Shown here: positions 17,914 through 26,761 of the stretch, one piece after another
Numbering within the stretch: the first letter of the stretch is position 1
Layout: the number at the start of each line of letters is the position of its first letter
IMG/VR virus record: IMGVR_UViG_3300003324_001329
Coordinates: 36,788 to 97,738 of that record
DNA length: 60,951 nt
DNA from: a virus
Reading direction: 5' to 3' (one strand)
Position numbers and translations under genes: made by a program
Notes under the pieces: model-generated
Databases searched by the model: none
The model's input: only the letters and a program-made list of their open reading frames with translations
Told to the model about the DNA's origin: nothing

Positions 17914-18540
17914 ATGTCGGACAGCAATGATGTAGGAACCTTGGTCGTCGATAGTTCGGTGGCCAGTGCCATAGTGCCGTTGCCAGCCGCACCGCGCAAT
18001 CTTTATAATGTCAAGGATTGGTACTGGACTATCGAAAATATTCCCGGCATGGTTTATTCCAGCGCGCGGGCGACCCTGGTGCCGGCCAATGACGCCGATT
18101 ATATTACCTGGCAGGAGATTAATCCCGACACCGGCAAACCGCTGCGCAAGCCAACCCGCATTGATACCATGCAAAGTTTAATGCAGGTATTGTTGCAGCA
18201 GTACCCGCAAGGCACGCCGATTGGGCAATTATTGGCGCTGATGGAAGGCAACCTGTGGGTGGAATGCACCAGCAATACCGACCTGAATGGGGTTTATTCC
18301 ATCGCTTCGGATCGCCGTTCGAATATCACCGGCATTGCCACATCCATTAATGCTGGCCTGGGTTTGCCAGGCGGCGGGGCGACGTTTAATTATCCCGACG
18401 CGACCGGGGTGCCGCATCCGTGGCCGGCGGATAAATTCATCGCTTTTGCCAAGGTGGTGATGGATTATGTCTATGCGTTGTCGCAAAATGCCGGCGGCAA
18501 TCCGGTGCCACTACCGGATCAGCCGATTGTTATTCCATGA
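17914..18540 (+). CDS. Tail-fibre accessory protein (DUF4376-like candidate)
   Basis: 208 residues, 10 bases after the fibre stop. The 'DRRSNITGIATSINAGLGLP' and 'FIAFAKVVMDYVYAL' segments recall the DUF4376-type region found in fibre-associated phage proteins. The end is Pro-rich. The gene overlaps the next by ATGA, so translation is probably coupled. Likely a fibre chaperone or tip component; the assignment is tentative. Confidence 0.5.
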   Translation: MSDSNDVGTLVVDSSVASAIVPLPAAPRNLYNVKDWYWTIENIPGMVYSSARATLVPANDADYITWQEINPDTGKPLRKPTRIDTMQSLMQVLLQQYPQGTPIGQLLALMEGNLWVECTSNTDLNGVYSIASDRRSNITGIATSINAGLGLPGGGATFNYPDATGVPHPWPADKFIAFAKVVMDYVYALSQNAGGNPVPLPDQPIVIP

Positions 18541-18950
18541 GTGATAATATCACCGCTAATACGGCCACGGTGACGGAAAACAATGTCACCGTGCAACCGA
18601 GCCGCACTTTGCAGGAATTACAGGCGGCCGACCGCACCTTGCAATTGCTGTTGAATAACCCAGATTTCAAGGTGACGTGGAATAATCGCCGGCGCATCGT
18701 CAGTTGGACGTTGATTTTCTGTGGCGCGGTTGTCACCGTCATCACCCTATCCGGATGCGTGACTTTATTTTCTGAGCGCGATTTGCAGCCGAACGTGGCC
18801 AGTTTATTTAGCTGGCTGGTATCCTCGGCGGTGTTTCTCACCACCACTATCATCGGCTCGTACATATTTGGCGCCGCCTTTGAGACCACCAAATTCCGCG
18901 ACAAGATCACCGAATTGGCAGGAACCGTAGTCACTGGGAAAAAGGGTTAG
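18537..18950 (+). CDS. Two-helix membrane protein (holin candidate)
   Basis: 137 residues with two clear hydrophobic segments (~residues 57-80 and 90-115) after a charged helical N-terminus, and a basic end. The first segment contains 'VVTVITLSGC'. Size and topology suit a holin or other inner-membrane phage protein. It sits among late genes and starts inside the stop of the preceding ORF (ATGA). The endolysin (32207) is not adjacent, so the lysis role is inference. Confidence 0.5.
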   Translation: MSDNITANTATVTENNVTVQPSRTLQELQAADRTLQLLLNNPDFKVTWNNRRRIVSWTLIFCGAVVTVITLSGCVTLFSERDLQPNVASLFSWLVSSAVFLTTTIIGSYIFGAAFETTKFRDKITELAGTVVTGKKG

Positions 18951-18954
18951 ATAA

Positions 18955-19224
18955 ATGCCAGGAGTAGCACGGGTTGGCGATACCTCAACGCACGGCGGGC
19001 TGGTTATTACTGGCGCAGCGCACACTTTCACCGGCGGCGGGCAAGCGGTGGCGCGCATCGGCGATTTACATGCCTGCCCATTATCCGGCCACGGCACTAC
19101 GGCGATTATTACCGGTCATACGCAGATGATTATTCAAGGGGCCGGAGTGGCGGTGCGCGGCGTCTCCGTCACCGGCTGCGGGGCGATCATCACCGGCGCT
19201 GGCGGCAGTTTCAACGTCGGATAA
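18955..19224 (+). CDS. PAAR-domain spike tip protein
   Basis: 89 residues. Typical PAAR pattern: 'VARVGDTSTHGG' at the start, a middle 'VARIGDLHACPLSGHG' and a Gly-rich ending 'TGCGAIITGAGGSFNVG', with His13, His53, Cys55 and a later Cys as likely metal ligands. It forms the sharp tip on the central spike (gp5.4 role). Confidence 0.92.
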   Translation: MPGVARVGDTSTHGGLVITGAAHTFTGGGQAVARIGDLHACPLSGHGTTAIITGHTQMIIQGAGVAVRGVSVTGCGAIITGAGGSFNVG

Positions 19225-19247
19225 TTATCCGAGCCGGAGGCGGCGCC

Positions 19248-19838
19248 ATGATTTTATTAAACACCCGGTTTCAAATCCAGCAATACGCGCTGCCACCGCA
19301 CAAACTGCTGCCGCATGTCGGGATGGAAAAAATCGATGCGGTGATTTTCAGCATTTCCCGCGACGCCTTCAATCTCGGCATGGCGATGCAGCGGTTGGAG
19401 GATGAACATAATAATCATTGCCGGCATTTGCTGATTGACCGCGACGGCAAGTGCTACCAATTCGCTGATTTATTGCAACCACTGTACCATCTGCCGAATT
19501 ATACCGTCACCCAGCAGCTTGGCAATTACAACACGGTGGCGGTGGAAATAGTCAGCAGCGGCAAAATATTCTACCCGGACGGCAAATATCTGCTGTTGCG
19601 CCAGGGCGAATTTCAATCCCGCATTTCCCGCAACAACATCCGCCCGGTGCCGAGCGGCCGTTCCACGCAATATTATGAGACGATGTATTATCAGCAGTAC
19701 AACACTCTGCGCGATATTATCATTGAATTTCGCAGCAACTTCCCCCACATCGCCCTGCTGAATTGCGATTTTTGGCCGGAATTGAAACGCTTCGCCTTGC
19801 CGGCGGTGTTCCCGCTGCGCCGGCTGAACATCGAATAA
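19248..19838 (+). CDS. Divergent amidase_2-like protein
   Basis: 196 residues. Contains 'CRHLLIDRDGKCYQFADLLQ', then LYH, 'NTVAVEIVSSGK', and 'QQYNTLRDIIIEFRSNFPHI', which follow the N-acetylmuramoyl-L-alanine amidase (amidase_2/PGRP) order: H-x-x-I-D-x-D-G, His, N-x-x-x-x-x-I/V-E, then a Q-Y-x-x-L helix. The final His/Asp zinc ligand region is not obvious. It could be a structural relic or a modified cell-wall enzyme. The last plus-strand gene before the minus-strand operon. Confidence 0.45.
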   Translation: MILLNTRFQIQQYALPPHKLLPHVGMEKIDAVIFSISRDAFNLGMAMQRLEDEHNNHCRHLLIDRDGKCYQFADLLQPLYHLPNYTVTQQLGNYNTVAVEIVSSGKIFYPDGKYLLLRQGEFQSRISRNNIRPVPSGRSTQYYETMYYQQYNTLRDIIIEFRSNFPHIALLNCDFWPELKRFALPAVFPLRRLNIE

Positions 19839-20141
19839 TTAAATGCTGAATTGCCAGCGATTTGGCGGCAATTCCTCGGCGGCGATTTGCTGGACGTGGA
19901 ATATTTCCCGGCCTTCCCATTCCAAGGTCAATCGCTGAATTTCCGGTTGCTCAAGCAAGCGCAACGCCTGTTTTTCCGGTGCGGCCGGATGCGTGGCGAT
20001 AGATAATAGCATTATCGCCAGGCTGACCGCTTGCTGTTCATCAGCGTAGCCTTTCTGATAATAGCAAGTCAGGGCGGGATTGCATACGTACCACAGCCGC
20101 ACCGGCAAGTGGGGCTGCGTGGCGTTGATGGTCTGCGACAT
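19839..20141 (-). CDS. Hypothetical protein, end of minus operon
   Basis: 100 residues, convergent with the gene before it: the two stop codons lie side by side. Contains a hydrophobic Ala/Leu helix (~40-55) and 'LTLEWEGREIFHVQQIAAEE'. No family recognised. It is the last gene of the minus-strand operon. Confidence 0.55.
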   Translation of the reverse strand: MSQTINATQPHLPVRLWYVCNPALTCYYQKGYADEQQAVSLAIMLLSIATHPAAPEKQALRLLEQPEIQRLTLEWEGREIFHVQQIAAEELPPNRWQFSI

Positions 20142-20156
20142 AAATAATCTCCGGGT

Positions 20157-20978
20157 TCATAATGCACGGTAGAGCAGAATTAAATTGCGCAGATCGAAGC
20201 GGTCCACCGAGTACTTCTCGCAGATATTTTTATAGGGAATGCTACGCCGGGCGTCGGGCTTTTGCTTCGCCGCCTGATCCTCCAATTTAATCGCTTCATT
20301 CAGCGCGGTGCGCAACACGCTACCCTTGCTGGAATTTATATATTCCACCACCGCCTGATGGTAATGCTTGGCCTTACCGGTGAGGCGAATGCCGCGTTCA
20401 TTCAGCGAGTGGTTGAATTGTTCCTCGCTGATTTTATTGAACACGAAGCGCACCAACAGATTGCGCACTTCGCTGCGGTTGGCCGGGGTGGTAATCGAAT
20501 ACATGAAGGAATTAAATTTATCCATGAAACCGGCCACCGTGTATTCCTGAATAATCTGCGGCAGCACGTCGATATTCTGCCGCTGGATGCGGTGCCGGCG
20601 GTTGGAACGGCGTTCCACCGCTTTCAATAACCGGGCATAATCCAACGGGGTGTAGTGGAATTGCCGCAGCAATTGCTTCGGATCGGCATCGCGCGGTTGA
20701 TCGAGGATTTTATCGGTGTAGCCGTGCAGGGCAATCGGATTATCAAACACCAATAATGGCGTGGCCAGTTTATTGAGCCGGGCCAGATTGGCCAGCATAT
20801 CGCGCACGCTGGGCGCGATCAATAATTCCGCCCGCCGCAAGCGCCGCCGGTAGCGTTTATCCCGCAGTTTTTTGAGATCGTTGCTCAACACCGCTACGGC
20901 GTTGGCCCCGTAGCGGGCACGCAACACCCCCACTACGTTCAATAACGAATTGCTGGTGACACCAAAAATTTGCGCCAT
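20157..20978 (-). CDS. Hypothetical basic protein
   Basis: 273 residues, strongly basic (e.g. 'KRYRRRLRRAELLI'), mainly helical. The C-terminal ~30 residues ('SIPYKNICEKYSVDRFDLRN') look like a helix-turn-helix. May bind nucleic acid; no family recognised. Starts 3 bases after the stop of the upstream gene on the minus strand. Confidence 0.55.
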   Translation of the reverse strand: MAQIFGVTSNSLLNVVGVLRARYGANAVAVLSNDLKKLRDKRYRRRLRRAELLIAPSVRDMLANLARLNKLATPLLVFDNPIALHGYTDKILDQPRDADPKQLLRQFHYTPLDYARLLKAVERRSNRRHRIQRQNIDVLPQIIQEYTVAGFMDKFNSFMYSITTPANRSEVRNLLVRFVFNKISEEQFNHSLNERGIRLTGKAKHYHQAVVEYINSSKGSVLRTALNEAIKLEDQAAKQKPDARRSIPYKNICEKYSVDRFDLRNLILLYRAL

Positions 20979-20981
20979 AAT

Positions 20982-21341
20982 TCACGCTCCGGGCGGCTTG
21001 ATAAAACAGTACAGCAGTAAATCATCGCGCAGATCATAAATCGGATCATCGGCGATGAAACTCATTAAGTAGCAAGCTACGGCGTGGCCGGTTGGATTGG
21101 CGACAGTGAGAATTTTGCTATCCTCAACCTTCCACCATTTATTTTCCACCAATATCCAATAATGCCCGCCGCGAATATCGTACGGCACTTCCCGGCAATC
21201 GGCAATCGAACAGCACGGTTTATCGCTGCCATTTTGTTTGAGCGATTTGTACCATTCTTCCAACAACGGATCGGCCCGGCGGTTCGGATCAGGAGCGGTC
21301 GGGGTTATTAGCGTCAGCCAGAGGATAATATACCGCCACAT
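20982..21341 (-). CDS. Small secreted Cys-containing protein of host type
   Basis: 119 residues with a hydrophobic N-terminal segment (WRYIILWLTLI), probably a signal peptide or anchor. Then 'EEWYKSLKQNGSDKPCCSIA' followed by DCREVPYD, 'WKVEDSKIL' and a final 'LLLYCFIKPPGA'. The 'CCs..DCR......y.v...g.W..V....il' pattern is, from memory, common in small periplasmic proteins of alphaproteobacteria. Suggests a gene taken from such a host. Function unknown. Confidence 0.6.
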   Translation of the reverse strand: MWRYIILWLTLITPTAPDPNRRADPLLEEWYKSLKQNGSDKPCCSIADCREVPYDIRGGHYWILVENKWWKVEDSKILTVANPTGHAVACYLMSFIADDPIYDLRDDLLLYCFIKPPGA

Positions 21342-21377
21342 TGTATTTGCCTCGCTGCGACGGTGGGGATTTTATTA

Positions 21378-21566
21378 TCAGCGACCATGTTGGCTGTCCG
21401 GCACATCGGCTACCGCACGATGAAAGGCACTCCACTGCTCGGCAGTGGCATTCGGCTGGCCCGAAATAATTTTTGCGGCATCGTACAACACCCATAATCT
21501 GCGGCGCAATTCCGCGTCCAGCGCCAGGGTGGTTCGTTGTATTGGATCAAGATCAGGATTTTCCAT
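21378..21566 (-). CDS. Small hypothetical protein
   Basis: 62 residues from the ATG at 21566, chosen because GAGAGGGG precedes it at good distance; a longer ORF upstream would overlap the neighbouring gene. Helical ('QRTTLALDAELRRRLWVLYD'), no known domain. Confidence 0.5.
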   Translation of the reverse strand: MENPDLDPIQRTTLALDAELRRRLWVLYDAAKIISGQPNATAEQWSAFHRAVADVPDSQHGR

Positions 21567-21577
21567 TGCTGCCCCTC

Positions 21578-21883
21578 TCATTTTTTCAGAAAACTCGGCG
21601 TCAATTGCATGATGGCGCGATATTGCTCTGGCGAGCAAATAATCATTTTGCGGGTCGGATCGATCCATGGTGGCGCATCGACGTAATCCGCCACATCAAT
21701 GATCCGATACGGCTCGACTGAGGTAAATTTTGCCAGCAGGCGAATAAACCAATTCCGTTCGACAAATTCCGCATGATAGCCGGCAATTACGCGCGAATGA
21801 TGCACCGAGGCGATTAATTGATAGCCTTCGGTCCACATGATGCTGCGGACTTGGCGGATTGCATCGTCCTTATCGTCATACAT
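21578..21883 (-). CDS. Hypothetical protein
   Basis: 101 residues, mixed alpha/beta, beginning 'MYDDKDDAIRQVRSIMWTEG' and containing 'DAPPWIDPTRKMIICSPEQY'. Part of the minus operon between the kinase-like gene and a small ORF. No family recognised. Confidence 0.5.
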   Translation of the reverse strand: MYDDKDDAIRQVRSIMWTEGYQLIASVHHSRVIAGYHAEFVERNWFIRLLAKFTSVEPYRIIDVADYVDAPPWIDPTRKMIICSPEQYRAIMQLTPSFLKK

Positions 21884-21904
21884 CGTCGTTGTCCTCTGGT
21901 GGCG

Positions 21905-22513
21905 TTATTTTTTATCTTCCGACCGGATAATTCCGAAATTCTGCACTTTGGCGATGTGCAAACTAATAACCTGCACCCGCTGCAACACTGACCGATCCAG
22001 CATGGTATGGACTTCGTTCCACAGCCGGTGTTTGGTGAGAAAACCACGCAAGATTAAATCCTGCGTCTCACGAAAAGTGTTTTGCACCACCCGAAAGCCA
22101 TCCGCCGGCGAGGTCGGCCAAGGGTACAACGGGAAATAATATAATAAACTGTACTGACTGAGATTTTTTAATACCTCCCATTCCATCGCCGCACCCACTT
22201 CATCCGAAATCACCGGGGCGCAATATAGCAGGCAATAACAATAATGATCGAGCAAGGTGCGCTCGTAAATGCCGGGAAGGTTGGCCGCATCCTGGATGAT
22301 TTTTTCCTGAAAACAGGCATTCTGGATTAACCACTGTTGCTCGACTGGTGACGAGGCCAGACTCATTTGCGTCTGGTTAAATTTTGCGAAAGTGCCGCGC
22401 ACCACTGAGGGATGCAGTGGTAAATCCTTGGCACGGGATAATTCCTGCGCCACGCTGGTTTTGCCAGTGCCACTGGCACCAATAAACCCTACCCGGATTG
22501 ATCCTTCAACCAT
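21905..22513 (-). CDS. P-loop kinase/ATPase (nucleoside kinase-like)
   Basis: 202 residues from ATG 22513, which overlaps the stop of the Rad50-like gene (ATGGTTGA), suggesting translational coupling. N-terminus 'IRVGFIGASGTGKTSVAQEL' holds a Walker A motif (GASGTGKT). Later 'GIYERTLLDHYCYCLL' resembles the D/ER...D region of deoxynucleoside or NadR-type kinases (AAA_28 group). It may phosphorylate a nucleoside or nicotinamide riboside; the substrate cannot be told. Confidence 0.65.
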   Translation of the reverse strand: MVEGSIRVGFIGASGTGKTSVAQELSRAKDLPLHPSVVRGTFAKFNQTQMSLASSPVEQQWLIQNACFQEKIIQDAANLPGIYERTLLDHYCYCLLYCAPVISDEVGAAMEWEVLKNLSQYSLLYYFPLYPWPTSPADGFRVVQNTFRETQDLILRGFLTKHRLWNEVHTMLDRSVLQRVQVISLHIAKVQNFGIIRSEDKK

Positions 22514-24809
22514 ATTGCTGCTCCTGTGTATTGGCGTGGCCCCAGGTGGTGACGCCATTTTTCCGCACCAAAAGTAATTCAGCGGCGTTGGGGATAGGCA
22601 TTTCCTCCTGACTGCGCGGGGTGATTAATACCAGATTGGGGATCACGGCGGTTAATGCTGGAATAAACTCATGGGTGAACAAGGTTAAATCTTTCTGGTC
22701 AATTCCCGCTTCCAGTTCATCGAGTACGAGATGCGAACAGCGCAGACTGTCCGGCATCAAGGAAATCAACGCCAACGCCGATACCGCGAGGAATTGCCGC
22801 GACTCCGAGCCGGATAATGAGCGCACATCGCCGATTTTGCCGTGCCGCTCGGCGACGATGGAAAATAAATTCGGTGCCACTTCGGCGTGGAATTTGATCG
22901 GCTCCGGGTACAGGCTGGGGGCCAGATTATTCAGTGCCGTGGTGTAGGCATTGGCCAGGGAATTAATCTGCATCACCCGAATGCCCTTGGCCGAGTAGGC
23001 TTCTGCTAAGGCTTGCAGAATATCTTTATTCTCCACCACTTTGTCGATTTCACTCAATTCCGCCTCGATTTCCTGCAACTGGCGGCGGGCTGCATTATAT
23101 TCCGATTGCTGCACGGAAAATCGATGTAGTTTATCCGACACCTTGTTCAGCGCCGGGGAAATCTCGCCAATGGCGGCCAGGATACCGCGATGCGCCCGCC
23201 GCGCTGCGGTGATATTTTCGTACGGTTGCTGCATCTCGGCCAGTTTTTGCAGCAAGCGAATATCGTGGTTGACCCGGTTGCGGGCTTCCTCGGTTTTATT
23301 TAATTCCCGCTCGACAGCGCGCAATTGCGTGCGATCCACCGTGGCGTATTCGGTGATGCTCGGCAGCCGGCGCAATTGCCGGCGCAACTCTTGCCGCCGC
23401 TGGGCGATATTTAATTCTTTGGCGATGCGCCGGGCTTTTTGCCGCTGCTGATCCAAGCGTTGCTGCACATCGCCAATATCGCAGGTTAATATTTCCTGCG
23501 GCAATTTCTCCTGCAATTTACGCACGAAAGCGGCGCTCTCGGCGGTGAACAGGCGATTTTTATCCTCGGCAACGATCTGCCGCAGCCGGGCAATTTCCTC
23601 GGCGTGCTGTTGGCGTTGCACCACTTGCCCGCACAACGGACAGGGTTGGCCGACTTGCACCTTGCGCCGCTGTTTCAGGTGGAATTTATGTTCCGCCAAT
23701 TGCTGCTGCAATTTATCCAATTTGCGCTCGCTGGGCGAGGGGATATTCTGCACGCTGGCAGCAATGGCATGGTAGCGCAGGATGAACCGCTCGAATTTGT
23801 AATACCGCTCGACGATAGTTTCCAATTTGTCGATCCAGCCGTTCAGCGCGTTTTGCAACCGCTGTAATTCCTCCACCCCACGGCTGGCTGGCAGAGCCGA
23901 TAAGCGGCGGATAATTCGCTTGCGCGCTTTGTAGATTTTCTTCTGCGTGCGTGCCGCTCCCAGCCGGCGCTGCAATTTGCGCAAGCGGTGATCGAGGCGG
24001 GTTAATTCGCCATCATATTGCCGGCGCTGGCGTTGCAATTCCACCAGACTGGCTTCGGAGGATAATTGCTCGGCTAAGGTGATGTAGCCGTTGAGATCGG
24101 CGTGCTGTTGATTTAATTCCTCCAATTGCCGGCGCAATTTATCCCGCCGCTGACGGGCTTTGGCGATGCGCGGCGCTAAATCTTTTTGCCCCGCCTCGGC
24201 CAATTGCGCCTTTTGCTTGTGCAGAATTTGCTGTTGCGCCGCCTTGGCATTAACCTCCTGCAATTCCCGCAGCAAGGCCCGACGCATCGCGTCATAAATG
24301 CGCAATTCAAACACCGACTCAAAATAATCCATGCGCCGGGCCGCCGAGCCGACCGCCAGCACCGAAGGGCGGTAGCTGGAAATATAAAACTGCGAATAGA
24401 TGTGATCGTCGGAAAATGGGATGGCTTGCTGGATGAATTTACGTGCGGTGTCGATTGCCTTTACATCGAGGGGTTTATTATCCCGGCTGATGCTGTAATT
24501 GACCGATTTGTTGCGGGCGAATTGGACAATATCCCAGCGGGTGTCGCCGTTGGTTAATTGCAATTCAATCCGGGCCTTGTCGAACACCAAATCCCGCGCC
24601 GCGCGTTTTTTCACCGCCAATGGTGGGGCTTCGGTGATAAGATTGCTGATGCTGGCGGCCAATAATGATTTGCCTACCCCGTTGGCCGAGTGTGAACGCC
24701 GATCCAGATTTAATCCCCGCACTACTTGGAGAGGGTACTTATCCATTTTCCAAATAAGGTCGCGGAAAACTATATGGTTTTGCAGCCGGAGTTGATGCAG
24801 CGTAATCAT
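22506..24809 (-). CDS. Rad50/SbcC/gp46-type recombination ATPase
   Basis: 767 residues. Walker A 'SANGVGKS' (residues 41-48), long heptad-type coiled coils (~180-370 and ~400-590) either side of a zinc hook CPLC (Cys390, Cys393), then signature 'LSGSESRQFLAVSALALISL' and Walker B 'HLVLDELEAGID' near the C-terminus. This is the complete SMC-like layout of T4 gp46. The nuclease partner (gp47/SbcD) is not in the window. Acts in end processing, recombination and recombination-driven replication. Confidence 0.92.
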   Translation of the reverse strand: MITLHQLRLQNHIVFRDLIWKMDKYPLQVVRGLNLDRRSHSANGVGKSLLAASISNLITEAPPLAVKKRAARDLVFDKARIELQLTNGDTRWDIVQFARNKSVNYSISRDNKPLDVKAIDTARKFIQQAIPFSDDHIYSQFYISSYRPSVLAVGSAARRMDYFESVFELRIYDAMRRALLRELQEVNAKAAQQQILHKQKAQLAEAGQKDLAPRIAKARQRRDKLRRQLEELNQQHADLNGYITLAEQLSSEASLVELQRQRRQYDGELTRLDHRLRKLQRRLGAARTQKKIYKARKRIIRRLSALPASRGVEELQRLQNALNGWIDKLETIVERYYKFERFILRYHAIAASVQNIPSPSERKLDKLQQQLAEHKFHLKQRRKVQVGQPCPLCGQVVQRQQHAEEIARLRQIVAEDKNRLFTAESAAFVRKLQEKLPQEILTCDIGDVQQRLDQQRQKARRIAKELNIAQRRQELRRQLRRLPSITEYATVDRTQLRAVERELNKTEEARNRVNHDIRLLQKLAEMQQPYENITAARRAHRGILAAIGEISPALNKVSDKLHRFSVQQSEYNAARRQLQEIEAELSEIDKVVENKDILQALAEAYSAKGIRVMQINSLANAYTTALNNLAPSLYPEPIKFHAEVAPNLFSIVAERHGKIGDVRSLSGSESRQFLAVSALALISLMPDSLRCSHLVLDELEAGIDQKDLTLFTHEFIPALTAVIPNLVLITPRSQEEMPIPNAAELLLVRKNGVTTWGHANTQEQQYG

Positions 24810-24821
24810 GCGGGAGCCTTT

Positions 24822-25631
24822 TTATTGTTCGCTGGCAAATTCTTCCTCAACATCCATTTCCTCGCTGCGGCGTGGACTGTAGCGTTGCTGGATGGCGCCA
24901 CAATAATCGAGTAATTCGAACATATCGATCACATGGGCAAACTGCGAGAGAAAATAATTGCTCATATTGCGGTTGGGCGCAATGGCAATGGTGGTGGCAA
25001 TATCCAGGCTGGCAAGATGCTGCACCGCTGGTAGGATTTGCACATCCTGGGAGAAAATCAACGCATGGTTCATTTCCGGCAGATCGGCGTTCCAGGCCAA
25101 CTCCATCATGCGGACAATAATCTCCGGGGCGAGGGAATTTTGCGCCATGCGGTTTTCCGCTTGCCGCAGCAATTGATCTAAGGATAATCCCTCGGTGCCG
25201 CGCGGATCAACCCGCAAGCCGCGTTGCTTCGTCACCAGATGGAATTTTTCCTGCTGCAACAGGCCGAACAGACGGAAAATCTTTTCGTTGTTGGCCAGAT
25301 AACCGGAAAAATAATTGATCGGCGGCTGGATGTGCTTGTGGTCGCGGAATTTGGTGAAATCGACGTAGAATTTATTATCCAGCAGCGAATAATAAAAATA
25401 ATCCGCATCAATGAACCAAGTCGCCGGCTCGGTTTGTTCCAGCCATTGTGTTATCGGCAACGCCTTGATAATCCGCCGCCCGGTGTTGTAGCCGCTGGCG
25501 CTGAGAATGGCGCGGTAACGCGATCCCCAGGTTTGCCGGTTGATGCGCGCCGAAGTATCGCTGGTATCCGGGGAATTTAGATTAATCGCTTGGCGCTGAT
25601 GGCGAATCCGTGGCGAAAAATTAGACGACAT
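24822..25631 (-). CDS. NYN/PIN-like domain protein
   Basis: 269 residues from ATG 25631, which overlaps the stop of the clamp-loader gene. 'TWFIDADYFYYSLLDNKFYV' followed by 'VDFTKFRD', then 'MNHALIFSQDVQILPAVQHL' and 'IATTIAIAPNRNMSNYFLSQ' give the NYN (LabA/DUF88-like) pattern: a first acidic 'D-x-D', a second 'S-x-D-x-x-x-x-P', and a strand then helix. NYN proteins are metal-dependent RNases of the PIN fold. The C-terminus is acidic. Role in phage RNA processing is inferred. Confidence 0.6.
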   Translation of the reverse strand: MSSNFSPRIRHQRQAINLNSPDTSDTSARINRQTWGSRYRAILSASGYNTGRRIIKALPITQWLEQTEPATWFIDADYFYYSLLDNKFYVDFTKFRDHKHIQPPINYFSGYLANNEKIFRLFGLLQQEKFHLVTKQRGLRVDPRGTEGLSLDQLLRQAENRMAQNSLAPEIIVRMMELAWNADLPEMNHALIFSQDVQILPAVQHLASLDIATTIAIAPNRNMSNYFLSQFAHVIDMFELLDYCGAIQQRYSPRRSEEMDVEEEFASEQ

Positions 25632-26661
25632 TAGCGGTTTTTCCTCTATTTTGGGCAATGTAGGCCAAACGCGCCGGCAACAAATGCTGTTCCGGCAGGA
25701 TAAATCGCTGGACTTCGGCCCGTACATCCAGCAGGGAATTTTGCACCCGCAGCACCCGAGCCAGCGAGATTTGTTCGGTGTGCTGCGCCAGTTTATCCGT
25801 CAACGGCGAGCGCCACGGGGCGCGGTCGATTTTATTTTGCAGCAACCAGCCGTTCATGGTCAGCAGGGCATTTAACAACGGAATGGCCGCCGGGGTTGGG
25901 GTTAGATTAGCCAGCACCAGTTGCGGCCGCCGGCGATAGATAAACACCAGAATTTTTATCGCCAGATTGCTCGGGGCTAAATCCGGCACCGCGGCAAAAG
26001 CCCCGGCCAACATGGCGGCATAATCCGCTCCACCACTATCAGCCGCCCCTTGCAGCAATTGCAACGCCAAGGCCGGCTGGCCGTTGGCGGCAGTGGCAAT
26101 ATCGCGCAATAGTTTATTTTTCCGTGGCAGTTGCAGTCTTTCCCGTCCGGCTACCCGGCGCAACAGTGGCAGAATATCCGCCGGTTGCGGCTGCACTAAG
26201 GGCAATAAATAACAGCGCCGCACAATTGCCGGCAATAAGGCTTGTGGCTCGCTGGTGACAAGCAACCAAATGGTGCGTTCCGGCGCATCCTCGATGGGTT
26301 TTAATAACGCCGAGGCAGCGGCGCCGGTGGCTTGGTGAATTTCATCCAGCAGCATGATGCGATATTTGCGCCGGGGCGCGTAATTGGCCGCCGCGATGAT
26401 TTCGCGGATACGGTCGATACCGCGATCCGTGCCGATATTAAATTCCTGCAAATCCGCCAACGGCCGACCGTATTTAACCCCGTTGAACAAATACGCCAGA
26501 ATATAACCGAGACTGGTTTTACCCACTCCGGACGGGCCGCTGATTAAAATCTGCCGCGGGATGCGCTGATTATTAATCATTCCCTGCACGCGCGAGACCG
26601 CCGCCGGCTGGCCGAGCAAATCTTTAAGGCGGCGGGGGCGGTATTTATCAACGAACTCCAT
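25621..26661 (-). CDS. Clamp-loader ATPase (gp44/RFC-type)
   Basis: 346 residues. 'FVDKYRPRRLKDLLGQ' is the RFC-box opening; Walker A 'GPSGVGKTS' (42-50), Walker B 'IMLLDEIHQATG', sensor-1 'WLLVTSEP' and 'AIVRRCYLLPL' (SRC-like arginine finger) follow, then a C-terminal helical collar. It loads the sliding clamp for the phage polymerase. Neither clamp nor polymerase is in this window. Downstream genes on this strand overlap or follow closely. Confidence 0.9.
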   Translation of the reverse strand: MEFVDKYRPRRLKDLLGQPAAVSRVQGMINNQRIPRQILISGPSGVGKTSLGYILAYLFNGVKYGRPLADLQEFNIGTDRGIDRIREIIAAANYAPRRKYRIMLLDEIHQATGAAASALLKPIEDAPERTIWLLVTSEPQALLPAIVRRCYLLPLVQPQPADILPLLRRVAGRERLQLPRKNKLLRDIATAANGQPALALQLLQGAADSGGADYAAMLAGAFAAVPDLAPSNLAIKILVFIYRRRPQLVLANLTPTPAAIPLLNALLTMNGWLLQNKIDRAPWRSPLTDKLAQHTEQISLARVLRVQNSLLDVRAEVQRFILPEQHLLPARLAYIAQNRGKTANVV

Positions 26662-26758
26662 CGTACCACCAATAGTTGAATATTATCGCTGCTGCGGCGT
26701 TGGCCGCAGCGAGCAAGGTCAGTACTACCAGGAGTACCGGCGGTCGCGGTGATTGCAT
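26648..26758 (-). CDS. 36-residue single-span membrane peptide
   Basis: Short ORF starting at 26758 with 'MQSPRPPVLLVVLTLLAAAN' and a following 'AAAAIIFNYWWYDGVR'. One hydrophobic helix (~residues 8-27). Overlaps the first codons of the clamp-loader gene by 14 bases, so translation may be coupled. A GGGGA lies ~9-13 bases upstream. Function unknown. Confidence 0.5.
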   Translation of the reverse strand: MQSPRPPVLLVVLTLLAAANAAAAIIFNYWWYDGVR

Positions 26759-26761
26759 TAT

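Noticed and set aside
17226-17999. 257-codon minus-strand ORF
   Set aside because: Lies antisense to the fibre gene, with low-complexity Ala/Gly/Ile composition and no ribosome site; the plus frame shows beta-helix features.
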